In this document: piece after piece, positions 1 through 9,210 of the stretch
How positions within the stretch are numbered: the stretch's first letter is position 1
Layout: every line of letters begins with the position of its first letter
NCBI GenBank assembly: GCA_965140735.1
Contig: OZ223306.1
Location: 4,092,001-4,156,000 of the forward strand
Direction: 5' to 3'
DNA: 64,000 bases
DNA from: Fusibacter_A sp965140735
GTDB taxonomy: Bacteria; Bacillota; Clostridia; Peptostreptococcales; Acidaminobacteraceae
Translations under genes and position numbers: made by a program
The notes under the pieces: generated by a model
The model's input: only the letters and a program-made list of their open reading frames with translations
Database searches by the model: none
What the model was told of the DNA's origin: nothing

Positions 1-825
1 TCAGCAGGCGGTGGAACAGACATTTTTTCTAGAACTTTAGGGGAGTTCATTACAGAAGAAACGGGTGCTCCAGTGGTTATAACAAATCAATCTGGATTAG
101 CAGGGTACGAAATGGTTCGTACGCAAGATCCAAATGGTTACAATTATGCAATGGCAATCACAGGTCTATTAATTTCTAAAGCACAAGGCGATTTAGAATA
201 TGGTCATGAGGCATATGATCCAGTTGCAATGATTAGTGCAGAAACTTCAACAGGAATCATTGTTCGTTCAGACTCTAAGTACCAAACATTAGATGAGCTT
301 TTCGATGCAATTAAAGCGGATCCTGAATCTGTAGTAGGTGGTATTTCAATGACAGGTTATCCATACCTTTACATGCTTGCGATTGAAGATGCTCTTGGTA
401 TTGATTTATACTGTGTGGATGCAGGAAACTCAGCTGAACGTAACACTGCACTATTAGGTGATCAAGTAGACTTTATTATCTCGAATGCAGCTGTTACAAA
501 ACCTTATCTTGAGTCAGGCGATTTTAAATATTTAGGAATTGCAGCAAAAGAGAGAAATTCTTTTATTCCAGATGTGCCAACATTTACTGAATTAGGCTAT
601 GATTTAGTATTCCCGGGCCAAGCTATTTATTTAGTGGCACCTAAAGGCACTGACCCAGCAGTTATTGAGAAATTCAATGCAGCAATATCTAGAGTATTAG
701 CAAGAGAAGATTTTATAGAAAAAATGACTAGTATGAGCTTCGGTGTGGTGAAAGGTATATCTGTTCAAGAAACATTAGATGAACTTAATAGTGCTGCAGC
801 AACTTTTGAAAAATATACAAAGTAG
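1..825 (+). CDS. TctC-family tricarboxylate-binding protein (5' partial)
   Basis: This is the extracytoplasmic substrate-binding component of a tripartite tricarboxylate transporter. The frame is open from base 1, and the first visible residues SAGGGTDIFSR carry the glycine-rich motif of the family, so the signal peptide and true start lie upstream of the window. About 275 residues are visible, against roughly 320-330 for a whole TctC protein. The C-terminal part has the usual VPTFTELGYD segment. The membrane partners TctB and TctA follow. The ligand cannot be read from sequence; family members bind citrate, other carboxylates or aromatic acids. Confidence 0.9.
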   Translation, partial: SAGGGTDIFSRTLGEFITEETGAPVVITNQSGLAGYEMVRTQDPNGYNYAMAITGLLISKAQGDLEYGHEAYDPVAMISAETSTGIIVRSDSKYQTLDELFDAIKADPESVVGGISMTGYPYLYMLAIEDALGIDLYCVDAGNSAERNTALLGDQVDFIISNAAVTKPYLESGDFKYLGIAAKERNSFIPDVPTFTELGYDLVFPGQAIYLVAPKGTDPAVIEKFNAAISRVLAREDFIEKMTSMSFGVVKGISVQETLDELNSAAATFEKYTK

Positions 826-948
826 ACATTTTAATTGAACGAAAATAAGTCTTAAATAGGCGTTGTAATTCATAGAATATCCTACAAGAGTTTAAATTGT
901 AGGATGTTTTATGGTTACACGTAATTATTATTTTTGGAGGTCTAATTC

Positions 949-1497
949 ATGACAAAAAAAATTGATGCATTGATTAGTTCAATCATCCGTGGTTTTTATA
1001 CGTATAATGATATAATACTTGGCTTTGTTGTAGCAGTAATATCAACGGGGCTATATATAAATGCAAGCCATTTAAAGATAACTGCCCAATCAATTACCCC
1101 TATGGATAGTGCACAGTTCGTACCAAAACTTACATTTGGCATATTGATTTTTTTAGGTATTATAATATTACTTCAAGGTGTTAAAAAGATTAAAGAAAAT
1201 AAAAAAGCTTTACCAGAAGGAGAACAGTTAATTGCTGCTATTATTGGGTTTAAACGTGCAACAATTGCGCTGATTAGTATTGCTCTATTTATAATCCTAA
1301 TGACTCGAATTAGTTTTATAATTGCTGCAATTTTATATTTGGTATTTAATATGTACTTTATGGTGGAACGTAAAGGTTGGAAACATAAAACGTATTTTAT
1401 CACCGCAGTGATTGTTTCGATATCGTTGTATTATCTGTTTAATCGGTTCATATATGTCAAACTTCCACTTGGTTTCTTGAAAGGGGTGATCGGATAA
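949..1497 (+). CDS. tctB: Tripartite tricarboxylate transporter small membrane subunit TctB
   Basis: This 182-residue protein has four hydrophobic segments (about residues 22-40, 63-80, 103-135 and 145-163), the layout of the TctB/DUF1468 small membrane subunit. The start has a good TTGGAGG ribosome site 9 bases upstream. Its stop overlaps the tctA start at base 1497, so the two are translationally coupled. The gene lies 120 bases after tctC and belongs to the same transcription unit. TctB sequences are poorly conserved, so the call rests mainly on size, topology and position between tctC and tctA. Confidence 0.85.
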   Translation: MTKKIDALISSIIRGFYTYNDIILGFVVAVISTGLYINASHLKITAQSITPMDSAQFVPKLTFGILIFLGIIILLQGVKKIKENKKALPEGEQLIAAIIGFKRATIALISIALFIILMTRISFIIAAILYLVFNMYFMVERKGWKHKTYFITAVIVSISLYYLFNRFIYVKLPLGFLKGVIG

Positions 1498-3014
1498 TGG
1501 CAGGACTTATTGGCGGTGCAATGGCACTTTTAACGATAAAAAATATTCTTTTAATGTTTGTGGGTGTAGTTGTCGGCATTCTTTTTGGGGCTATACCAGG
1601 TTTGAGTTCTACTATGGCAATTGCACTTTTTTTACCCGTTACATTTGGACTTAGTACTTATGAATCCTTTGCACTTTTAGTTGCCTTGTATATAGGCGGT
1701 GTATCGGGAGGTTTGGTATCTGCAATATTGATCAATATCCCTGGTTCAGCTATGTCTATTGCAACAACGTATGACGGGCATCCAATGGCTAAAAATGGCC
1801 AAGCCCATAAAGCGTTGGGCGTTGGGGTTGTTTTTTCATTTTTAGGGACACTTTTTGGTTTATCAATCATGATATTTGCAGCACCTGCGCTTGCGAAATT
1901 TGCAATTACATTGCAGCCTTATGAATACTTTGCGTTATCTTTTATGGCATTGTCTTTAATAGCAAGTGTTAGTGGTCAAAATATTTTCAAGGGATTGCTA
2001 GCAGGCTTTATGGGAATTGCTTTTTCAACAATTGGTATGGCACCTATTGATGGTGTTGTTAGATTTACATTTGGCAATATACAGTTGATGAATGGCTTCA
2101 CCTTATTACCATCGGTAATCGGTATGTTTGCCGTTACAGAAATTCTTTTAACAGTGGTTAAACCAGTTTCTGCTGATAAAGTGGCACAACAGGAACGCGA
2201 ACATATAAAAGGCTTTGGTTTTTCTCTCAAGGAATTTGTAGGTCAAATTAAAAACTTAATTTTAGCATCATCGATAGGAACAATTGTTGGGTTTTTACCT
2301 GGTATGGGGGGATCGCTTGCAAATCAGGTCGCCTATGTTGCTGTACAAAAAACTTCAAAATATCCTGAAAAATTTGGAACCGGTATTATTGATGGTGTAG
2401 TTGCTTCTGAATCTTCAAATAATGCATCAATTGGTGGTGCAATGATTCCACTTTTAGCGCTAGGTATTCCAGGTGATGGACCGACAGCTATGTTGCTTGG
2501 TGCATTTATGATTCACGGATTAGTTGCAGGACCAATGTTATTTAAGACAAGTGGTGAATTAGTATATTTAATTTTTGCTGCCTTAATTATATGTAGTTTT
2601 ATTATGGTTATTGTCGAATTTTATGGCATCAAAATTATTGTAAAAGCACTTAATATTCCTCGTGAAATATTATATCCAGTCGTTATTACAGTTTGTGCTG
2701 TTGGTGCATATGCGGCAAATAGTAATATGTTTGACTTATGGACTCTTTTAGTATTTGGTATATTAGGATTTATGATGTCAAAATTTAAATTACCGCGTGC
2801 TTGTTTTGTATTGGGTTTTGTATTAGGAACTTTAGTAGAGACCAATTTAAGACGTGCTATTCAGTTAAGTAAAGGGTCTATCGTGCCGTTCTTTACTAGA
2901 CCGCTTACTGTGATATTATTAGCTGTGACTTTTATCATAATTATTAGAACTGTTTGGATTCAAATTATACTGCCAATGAAAAATAGCAAAAAAGCGAAGG
3001 GAGAGTATGCATAA
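1497..3014 (+). CDS. tctA: Tripartite tricarboxylate transporter large membrane subunit TctA
   Basis: This 505-residue, very hydrophobic protein is the permease of the transporter, expected to use an ion gradient to import a carboxylate delivered by TctC. Family features are the N-terminal GAIPGLSSTMAIALFLPVTF segment, the repeated PGMGGS motif near residue 265 and the ALGIPGDGPTAMLLGAF motif near residues 320-335. About ten to twelve membrane segments are visible. Length is normal for TctA. The start overlaps the end of tctB, and the stop overlaps the start of the next hydrolase gene at 3014, so the hydrolase is co-translated with the transporter. Confidence 0.95.
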   Translation: MAGLIGGAMALLTIKNILLMFVGVVVGILFGAIPGLSSTMAIALFLPVTFGLSTYESFALLVALYIGGVSGGLVSAILINIPGSAMSIATTYDGHPMAKNGQAHKALGVGVVFSFLGTLFGLSIMIFAAPALAKFAITLQPYEYFALSFMALSLIASVSGQNIFKGLLAGFMGIAFSTIGMAPIDGVVRFTFGNIQLMNGFTLLPSVIGMFAVTEILLTVVKPVSADKVAQQEREHIKGFGFSLKEFVGQIKNLILASSIGTIVGFLPGMGGSLANQVAYVAVQKTSKYPEKFGTGIIDGVVASESSNNASIGGAMIPLLALGIPGDGPTAMLLGAFMIHGLVAGPMLFKTSGELVYLIFAALIICSFIMVIVEFYGIKIIVKALNIPREILYPVVITVCAVGAYAANSNMFDLWTLLVFGILGFMMSKFKLPRACFVLGFVLGTLVETNLRRAIQLSKGSIVPFFTRPLTVILLAVTFIIIIRTVWIQIILPMKNSKKAKGEYA

Positions 3015-3856
3015 TGAAAGAAAAAGAAGTAAAAAAAGTTGAAGATATCTCTGCGCGTGCCCTTAGAATGATGAATAATCCATGGACAATACAGCATGAT
3101 CCGTTTGAAGTTATTGATGATGTTTATTTCGTAGGCACATCTTGGGTTTCATCTTTTCTAATAGATACCGATGAGGGGCTTGTTTTAATTGATTGTGCAA
3201 TGCAAGAGACCTTATATTTATTGATAGACTCAATTCATAGACTTGGATTTGATCCGAGAAATATTAGCAAATTGCTATTGACGCATGGACACTTTGACCA
3301 TTGTGGCGCAGTACGTGCGATTCAAGAAATGAGCGGATGTGAAGTTTGGGTAGGTAAAGACGATGCTTTCTTTTTCACTGAAAGAAGAGATTTAATTGTA
3401 TTCGAAGAGCGTGTCCCTGAATTCAGAATTGACCATTATTATGATTACTCAAAACCAATTAAAATGGGCGAAATAAGTATTATGCCTGTTCATTGTCCAG
3501 GGCATACGCCGGGGACAACAAGTTTCTTTTTTGATATTGAAAAGGATGATAGTGTGGTAACTTGCGGGATACATGGTGGCCTTGGTTCTTATGTGATGAG
3601 AAAAGAAAATTTATTGAATAGTAATATGCCACTTTCGCTTCAAACTACTTATTTAGAAAGTATCGATGCAATTGTTGATAAAAAGGTAGATGTGGTTTTA
3701 CCTTCGCATGTTGGTCACCTTGTAGACCATGATTTTTTAGGTATTGCTAAAAGTGGTGACAAACGTAAATTTATTGATTCTAGTGTATGGAAAAGAATGT
3801 TAGTATCAAAAAAACAGGAAATGTTAGATATTATTGAAAAAGAGAGAGAAGCATAA
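3014..3856 (+). CDS. Metallo-beta-lactamase-fold hydrolase of the transporter operon
   Basis: This 280-residue cytoplasmic protein has the MBL-fold metal motif LTHGHFDHCG near residue 91 and a further metal histidine in VHCPGHTPGT near residue 161. The bridging aspartate usually found after the next strand is replaced by TCGIHGG, so metal geometry may be unusual. The last conserved histidine could be in PSHVGHL. It probably hydrolyses an ester, lactone or thioester related to the imported carboxylate, which is inference from its overlap with tctA. A terminator follows at 3896. The exact substrate is unknown. Confidence 0.8.
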   Translation: MKEKEVKKVEDISARALRMMNNPWTIQHDPFEVIDDVYFVGTSWVSSFLIDTDEGLVLIDCAMQETLYLLIDSIHRLGFDPRNISKLLLTHGHFDHCGAVRAIQEMSGCEVWVGKDDAFFFTERRDLIVFEERVPEFRIDHYYDYSKPIKMGEISIMPVHCPGHTPGTTSFFFDIEKDDSVVTCGIHGGLGSYVMRKENLLNSNMPLSLQTTYLESIDAIVDKKVDVVLPSHVGHLVDHDFLGIAKSGDKRKFIDSSVWKRMLVSKKQEMLDIIEKEREA

Positions 3857-3895
3857 ATCTCTCTCAAGGCAAATAGGAAAATTGAAACAAAGATT

Positions 3896-3925
3896 AACGA
3901 CTATATGTGCTTATAGTCGTTTTTT
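3896..3925 (+). terminator. Rho-independent terminator after the transporter operon
   Basis: The arms AACGACTAT and ATAGTCGTT form a perfect 9-bp stem around a short loop and are followed by a run of T. It ends the tctCBA-hydrolase transcript before the activator gene. Confidence 0.85.
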
Positions 3926-4011
3926 GTTGGATAAAAATATGCTATCATCTGATTATAAGATGTAAAATGGAGTATAAAATAGTTGATTTATAAGATGGGA
4001 GGCTGTTTCAA

Positions 4012-6066
4012 ATGGATAATGAAATTATTATTATTTCTACGACTGCTGCAGTGACACGGAAAGTTAAAGAAGTTATAGAATCTAGGGAAATGAATTTCCC
4101 TATTATTGAAGCTACAATGGAACATGCTTTAGAAGTAGCAAATAGAGAAATTTCAAGGGGCACTAAAGTCATTATATGTAGAGGTGGTACAGCTACATAT
4201 TTAAGAGAGAGAGTTGATGTCCCTGTTATCGATATACGGCATGGGTTTATTGACATTTATTATTCCGTAAAACAAGCAAAACAGATATCAAAACACATTG
4301 GAGTTGTTGGATATAGTAATCTATGTGATGCAGCTTCAGATTATGTTGACATAATGGGAGATGATATACCAATATCTATTGTTAATACAGATGAAGAAAT
4401 TGAAAAGAAGCTTATAGAACAAAAAGAAAAGGGCATTGAAGTTTTCATTGGTGGTTTTCAACTTTTTGAAGCAGCACAAAAAAATGATGTTGCTCATATC
4501 ATGGGAGAGGCAGATCCAGTAGCAATCAATAAATCAATTGATGAAGCGCTACATTATTTAAAAATTGAACACGAACGAAGAGAAAAATTTGAAACGATTA
4601 ATGCCATATTAAATTGTACTTCAGATGGTATTATTGCAATAGAAAATAGTGGGAAAATATTGCATATTAATGAGATTGCCAAAAAAATATTTGCCTATAA
4701 TAATGAAAAACATATTAATGAGATAATCCCTAATTCTAAACTTTTAGATTCGGCAATGCATGGTGTAGAACATTTTAATGATTTTATAAAATTCGGTAGT
4801 GATGCAATTGTTGTCAGCAGTGTGCCAATTAAAATTGAAGATAAAACGATTGGCGCTGTGGCAACAATTCAAGAAGAAATTAAAATCCAGTCAATTGACC
4901 GAGAAATTCGAAGAAAGCAACTTGGTGATGGACACATTGCTAAAAAAACATTTAAAGATATTGTTGGATCGTCACAAGAGATAAATAGGGCAATACGCCA
5001 AGCTTCTAGGTATGCTAAATCAGAAAGTACTGTTTTGATTTATGGTGAGACTGGGACGGGAAAAGAAATATTTGCCCAAAGTATACACAACTATTCAAGA
5101 AGAAGCAATCAACCCTTTGTTGCAATAAATTGTGCGGCATTACCGGAATCTGTACTAGAGAGTGAACTATTTGGTTATGTCAAGGGCGCGTTTACAGGTG
5201 CAAGCAAAGAAGGTAAGGTCGGTATTTTTGAACTAGCTCATAATGGTACAGTTTTTTTAGACGAAATAGGGGAAATTTCAACAAGTGTTCAAGTCAAACT
5301 TTTAAGAGTCATTCAAGAAAAAGAAGTATCAAGAATTGGAGATGATAAAGTTATCCCCGTTGATGTTAGGATATTGGCAGCAACGAATAAAAATCTTGTT
5401 GATGAAATGCATAAAAAAAGATTTCGCGAAGATCTATATTTTAGATTGTGTGTTTTAGAATTGGAGCTGCCACCTCTGAGAGCGCGAAGAGAGGATATTA
5501 AAGAACTGATGATGCATTTTATTGATAAAAAAACACTAAAGAGAATCAAGTTTACAGAGAAAACGATAGAGCTGTTTGAAGCATACGATTGGCCTGGGAA
5601 TATACGGCAACTTTCTAATGTGATTGAGCGGTTGATTGTTATTAGCGAGGATGGCACTATTTCTGAAAAATTAGCTGCGGACGCTCTGAAAGACATTAAG
5701 CTCAGAAAACCTGAAGAAGACAAGTTGGATGCACCAGTAACCGATATGGAGTTAAAACTTATTCGGCTTATAGAAAATATGTTGAGCAAGGACGGCATTG
5801 ACAAATTTAATAGCAGAGAAAATTATACTGGTATAGTAGAGGGTGAAACAGAGGGATTAAAAACATTTAGTAAAGAGCATTTATTAAATACATTTTCTGA
5901 TTTTGAAAAGGGTCTTGATATGGATAAATATTTAGAAAAGGGCGAGGCTGAAATTATAAAAGCTGCAGTAGAAAAATACAGCGGCAATCGTGAGCGGGTA
6001 GCTGAGTTTTTAGGCATTAGCAAGGCAACTTTATGGAGAAAAATGAAAAAATTTAATCTGTTGTAG
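4012..6066 (+). CDS. Sigma-54 activator with PrpR N-terminal sensor domain
   Basis: This 684-residue enhancer-binding protein activates sigma-54 RNA polymerase. Residues 1-190 look like the PrpR_N sensor, a periplasmic-binding-like fold that binds small acyl ligands. A PAS-like segment follows (about 195-300). The AAA+ domain has Walker A GETGTGKE, the sigma-54 contact loop GAFTGA, Walker B VFLDEIGE and the arginine motif RFREDLYFRL. The C-terminus is a Fis-type helix-turn-helix (ERVAEFLGISKATLWRKMKK). The gene lies directly upstream of a sigma-54 promoter at 6218, which is the likely target. The ligand is presumably the imported carboxylate or a product of it. Confidence 0.93.
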   Translation: MDNEIIIISTTAAVTRKVKEVIESREMNFPIIEATMEHALEVANREISRGTKVIICRGGTATYLRERVDVPVIDIRHGFIDIYYSVKQAKQISKHIGVVGYSNLCDAASDYVDIMGDDIPISIVNTDEEIEKKLIEQKEKGIEVFIGGFQLFEAAQKNDVAHIMGEADPVAINKSIDEALHYLKIEHERREKFETINAILNCTSDGIIAIENSGKILHINEIAKKIFAYNNEKHINEIIPNSKLLDSAMHGVEHFNDFIKFGSDAIVVSSVPIKIEDKTIGAVATIQEEIKIQSIDREIRRKQLGDGHIAKKTFKDIVGSSQEINRAIRQASRYAKSESTVLIYGETGTGKEIFAQSIHNYSRRSNQPFVAINCAALPESVLESELFGYVKGAFTGASKEGKVGIFELAHNGTVFLDEIGEISTSVQVKLLRVIQEKEVSRIGDDKVIPVDVRILAATNKNLVDEMHKKRFREDLYFRLCVLELELPPLRARREDIKELMMHFIDKKTLKRIKFTEKTIELFEAYDWPGNIRQLSNVIERLIVISEDGTISEKLAADALKDIKLRKPEEDKLDAPVTDMELKLIRLIENMLSKDGIDKFNSRENYTGIVEGETEGLKTFSKEHLLNTFSDFEKGLDMDKYLEKGEAEIIKAAVEKYSGNRERVAEFLGISKATLWRKMKKFNLL

Positions 6067-6092
6067 TTAAATAATGCCTTAAAAAAATAGAG

Positions 6093-6178
6093 TTTCAATC
6101 TTGAAATAATTGCACGAAAATGAAATGTCGAAAATATCAAATTCGAAATGTGTTGTTGAAATATTCACGAAAAAGAAA
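6093..6178 (+). promoter_or_regulatory. Candidate activator-binding region upstream of the sigma-54 promoter
   Basis: The region holds a perfect inverted repeat TTTCAA-TC-TTGAAA at 6093-6106. It also holds a near-identical direct repeat, TGCACGAAAATGAAA at 6111 and TTCACGAAAAAGAAA at 6164, 53 bases apart or about five helical turns. Both lie 40-125 bases upstream of the -24 box, where enhancer-binding proteins normally bind. Assignment to the PrpR-like activator is inference. Confidence 0.5.
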
Positions 6179-6217
6179 AAAAAACCTCAAAATAGTGCAA
6201 AAAACCTAGTTTTTAAA

Positions 6218-6234
6218 TTGGCACGCTAATTGCA
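6218..6234 (+). promoter_or_regulatory. Sigma-54 (-24/-12) promoter
   Basis: TTGGCAC at 6218-6224 and TTGCA at 6230-6234 match the sigma-54 consensus almost perfectly. The GG at 6220 and the GC at 6232 are 12 bases apart as required. Transcription should start near 6245, which excludes an ATG at 6230 as the start of the next gene and supports the TTG at 6275. Confidence 0.92.
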
Positions 6235-6274
6235 ACATATAAATGGTAACGACATGTTGAAAGGAGTGAACAAT

Positions 6275-7237
6275 TTGAAAATTGCTTTAATTGGTATATT
6301 TCCAAGTGGTACTTATGAAATGTTTGATGAAATGATACCAAAAGATTTATTTGAAATTGAGATCATTGATACTCAAGAAAAATATGAAGCATTAACGGAT
6401 GCAGAAGTCATGGTTTTAAGATTGTTTAAAATCACAAAAGATGATATCGAAAGAAATCCGAATTTAAAATTTATTCAAAAATGGGGTGCTGGCTACGATA
6501 CTGTTGATATAGAAGCAGCAGGTAAACAAGGCGTTTATGTAGCAAATTCGCCAGGTGCAAATGCTTATGCTGTATCTGAGATTGCAATTTTACAAATATT
6601 AGCAGTCTATAGGAACCTTATTATTCAAGATCAAGCAATGAGAAAAGGGATTTGGACAAAAACAAACTACCTAGACCGTTCTTATTGTATTCTGAACAAG
6701 GTTGTAGGTCTAGTTGGATGTGGCCATATTGGAAAAGAAGTTGCTAGAAGAGTACAGGCATTCGGGGCTACAGTTCAGTATTACGATATGTTCCGTATGA
6801 GCGAAGAGGAAGAAAAAAGTCTTGAAATGACTTACGTTGAGATGGATGAACTATTTAAGACATCAGATATTATAAGTCTTCACCTTCCGCTTAATGCAGG
6901 AACGAAACATATTGTAGATCGTGAAAAATTAGCGCTTATGAAACCAACCTCTATTATTATCAATACATCAAGAGGTGGCATAATTAAAGAGGATGATTTA
7001 ATAGAAGCACTTGAGAATGAAGAAATTCTAGGTGCTGGATTGGATTGTGTTGAAAATGAGCCAATTCAACCAAATGACCCGATTTTAAAAGCTCCAAACG
7101 TTACATTATCGCCACATATTGGTGGTACATCTGCAGATCTCTTGGTACACATGGTACCTTTGATGGTAGAGAATATAATCGCTTTTGGTAGTGGAAAAGA
7201 ATTTAAGTATGTTGTAAATAAACAATTTATTAAATAA
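6275..7237 (+). CDS. D-2-hydroxyacid dehydrogenase family protein
   Basis: This NAD(P)-dependent dehydrogenase of the D-isomer family would interconvert a 2-hydroxy acid and a 2-oxo acid in the cytosol. The nucleotide fold is GLVGCGHIGKEVARR near residue 146. The catalytic arginine lies in NTSRGG, the glutamate in ENEPI, and the histidine in SPHIGGTS. I chose a TTG start with AAGGAG 8 bases upstream, because the upstream in-frame ATG sits inside the promoter. The product is 320 residues, a normal length. It is the first gene of the sigma-54 unit with the aldolase and amidohydrolase. Annotation as phosphoglycerate dehydrogenase would be over-specific. Confidence 0.88.
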   Translation: MKIALIGIFPSGTYEMFDEMIPKDLFEIEIIDTQEKYEALTDAEVMVLRLFKITKDDIERNPNLKFIQKWGAGYDTVDIEAAGKQGVYVANSPGANAYAVSEIAILQILAVYRNLIIQDQAMRKGIWTKTNYLDRSYCILNKVVGLVGCGHIGKEVARRVQAFGATVQYYDMFRMSEEEEKSLEMTYVEMDELFKTSDIISLHLPLNAGTKHIVDREKLALMKPTSIIINTSRGGIIKEDDLIEALENEEILGAGLDCVENEPIQPNDPILKAPNVTLSPHIGGTSADLLVHMVPLMVENIIAFGSGKEFKYVVNKQFIK

Positions 7238-7252
7238 TAGTGGAGGCAGGAA

Positions 7253-7945
7253 ATGAGTGTAGGAAATAGAGTATTTTTAAAGAGAGATTTACCTTCGAAA
7301 GAACTTGTTGAGGCATTTAGAGGAATACCAGCTGCAAATATTGAAGATTGCATGAACAGAATTTACGGGTTAAATCCAGAAATTAAATTAATGTCAAACC
7401 CTGGTAAAAACATGGTTGGTGTAGCATTAACGGTTAAAACACGTCCAGGTGACAATTTGATGATTCACCAAGCATTGGAAATGGCGGGTGAAGGTGATAT
7501 TATTATTGTATCAAATGAAGGTGATAGAAGCAGAGCTTTGATTGGTGAAGTAATGGCACAATATGCGAGATGCACACGAAAAGTTGAAGGCCTTGTATTT
7601 GATGGCGCTATTAGAGATATAGATGAGATTTCAGAAATGCCATTACCAATTTATGCTTCAGGATATACGCCAAGTGGTCCATTCAAAGAAGGTCCAGGCG
7701 AAGTAAATGTACCAATTGCGATTGGTGGCGTAATAGTAATGCCAGGTGATATTCTTGTAGGTGATGGAGATGGTGTTATTGTCATTCCTAAAGCTGACGC
7801 AGAAGCTGTATTAGCAGAAGCAAAAATTGTTTGCGAAAAAGATGCTGAAAAAGTGCAAGCTGCTATTCACGGTACAGCCAATAAAAATTGGGTAAATGAA
7901 AAGTTAGTGAAAAAAGAATGTGAGTTTATTGACAAAAGCTATTAA
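7253..7945 (+). CDS. RraA-like / 4-hydroxy-4-methyl-2-oxoglutarate aldolase family
   Basis: This 230-residue protein belongs to the RraA/HMG-aldolase fold family. The signature is the VFDGAIRDIDEI segment, with the aspartate and arginine that bind metal and pyruvate enolate in the aldolases, followed by VMPGDILVGDGDGVIVIP. Classical members cleave 4-hydroxy-4-methyl-2-oxoglutarate or oxaloacetate. Its place between a hydroxyacid dehydrogenase and an amidohydrolase favours a catabolic aldolase or decarboxylase over the RNase E regulator role. A GGAGG site precedes the start, 15 bases after the dehydrogenase stop. Confidence 0.85.
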   Translation: MSVGNRVFLKRDLPSKELVEAFRGIPAANIEDCMNRIYGLNPEIKLMSNPGKNMVGVALTVKTRPGDNLMIHQALEMAGEGDIIIVSNEGDRSRALIGEVMAQYARCTRKVEGLVFDGAIRDIDEISEMPLPIYASGYTPSGPFKEGPGEVNVPIAIGGVIVMPGDILVGDGDGVIVIPKADAEAVLAEAKIVCEKDAEKVQAAIHGTANKNWVNEKLVKKECEFIDKSY

Positions 7946-8015
7946 AAGTATTTAAGAAATTCATATTTAAAATCTTGAAAATTCGAGCGATACCAATTAG
8001 AAAAGGGATGAGAAA

Positions 8016-9149
8016 ATGGTGGACTTAATAATCAAAAATGGAAGAGTCATAGATCCGTTAAATGGCGTTGATAAAATATGTGATGTGCTTGTACAAGACG
8101 GTAAAATCAAAAGTATTGGTAATTTTAAAGATGTAGAATGCCAAAAGGAAATTGATGCGACTGACTGTATTGTAACACCTGGTCTTATTGATTTTCATTC
8201 ACATGTTTATCCATTGGCTGAAATTGGTATTCCAGCGGAGGTTACATGTTTTTCTTCTGGGATTACCACAATTGTAGATGCAGGTAGCACTGGCTGTGCG
8301 AATTATGAATCATATCGTGGATTTATAAATAGTAGCAAAGTGAGGATAAAATGTTTTCTTAACATGTCATCTGATGGATTGACTTCTAGTAGTTCCCATG
8401 AAAATATTGATCCTAAATTTTTCAATTCGAAAAAGATTAAATGGTTGTTTGATAAATACCCAGATGAGCTGTTAGGATTGAAAATACGTTTTTCAAAAGA
8501 AATTGTTGATGATTTAGGCATTGATCCCTTAGTAAAAGCGATTGAACTTGCGAATGAAATAGATGTTCCAATAGTCGTTCATAGTACAAACTCTCCAATT
8601 TCTATAGATGAAGTAGTATCATATTTAAGACCTGGTGATATTCTAACGCATGCATACCATGGTATTGGAAATTCAATTTTGGATAAAAATGGTAAAGTGT
8701 CGTCTGGGGTTAAGGATGCCCGAGCTAGAGGTGTAATCTTTGATGTTGCAAATGCAAGGTTTCACTTTGCTTTTAAAACTGCGAGAGCGGCGTTAAGTGA
8801 AGGCTTCTTACCAGATGTGATCAGTACAGACTTGACAATTAAGAGTTTGTATAAAAAGCCACAAATTTTTAATATGATGTTTTTATTATCTAAATATTTG
8901 AATATGGGATTGGATTTATATGAAATTATCTCGCGTTGTACAAGTGTCCCAGCTGATTTAATGGGTATGAAAGGCGCAATTGGTTGCTTGAGTGAAGGTG
9001 CCTGTGCCGACATAACCGTTATCAAATGTCTTGAAAGAGAAGTATATTTTGAAGATTGGGATGGCGATAATCTAACTGGAAACAGATTATTGAAGGCAAT
9101 GCTTACAGTAAAAGATGGTCAAATTGTATTCCAGGATATTGAACTTTAG
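8016..9149 (+). CDS. Amidohydrolase-superfamily metal-dependent hydrolase
   Basis: This 377-residue enzyme resembles dihydroorotase-like and EF_0837-type amidohydrolases. The metal ligands are in place: DFHSHVYP carries the HxH pair, GLKIRFS the likely carbamylated lysine, VVHSTN and THAYHG the two histidines, and DVISTDLT the aspartate. It should open a cyclic amide or remove an acyl group in the cytosol. It is the last gene of the sigma-54 unit, 70 bases after the aldolase gene, with AAGGGATGAG before the start. A terminator follows. Substrate unknown. Confidence 0.85.
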   Translation: MVDLIIKNGRVIDPLNGVDKICDVLVQDGKIKSIGNFKDVECQKEIDATDCIVTPGLIDFHSHVYPLAEIGIPAEVTCFSSGITTIVDAGSTGCANYESYRGFINSSKVRIKCFLNMSSDGLTSSSSHENIDPKFFNSKKIKWLFDKYPDELLGLKIRFSKEIVDDLGIDPLVKAIELANEIDVPIVVHSTNSPISIDEVVSYLRPGDILTHAYHGIGNSILDKNGKVSSGVKDARARGVIFDVANARFHFAFKTARAALSEGFLPDVISTDLTIKSLYKKPQIFNMMFLLSKYLNMGLDLYEIISRCTSVPADLMGMKGAIGCLSEGACADITVIKCLEREVYFEDWDGDNLTGNRLLKAMLTVKDGQIVFQDIEL

Positions 9150-9168
9150 TAATCCCCCTTTTATATAG

Positions 9169-9210
9169 AAGCACCTATGACATTTGAAATTTAATGTTAT
9201 AGGTGCTTTT
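9169..9210 (+). terminator. Rho-independent terminator after the catabolic operon
   Basis: The arms AAGCACCTATGACAT and ATGTTATAGGTGCTT pair with one G-U pair and are followed by TTT. It closes the sigma-54 transcription unit. Confidence 0.8.

Noticed and set aside
6230..6274. ATG at 6230 as start of the hydroxyacid dehydrogenase
   Set aside because: It overlaps the -12 box of the sigma-54 promoter and lies before the predicted transcription start; the TTG at 6275 has a good ribosome site.
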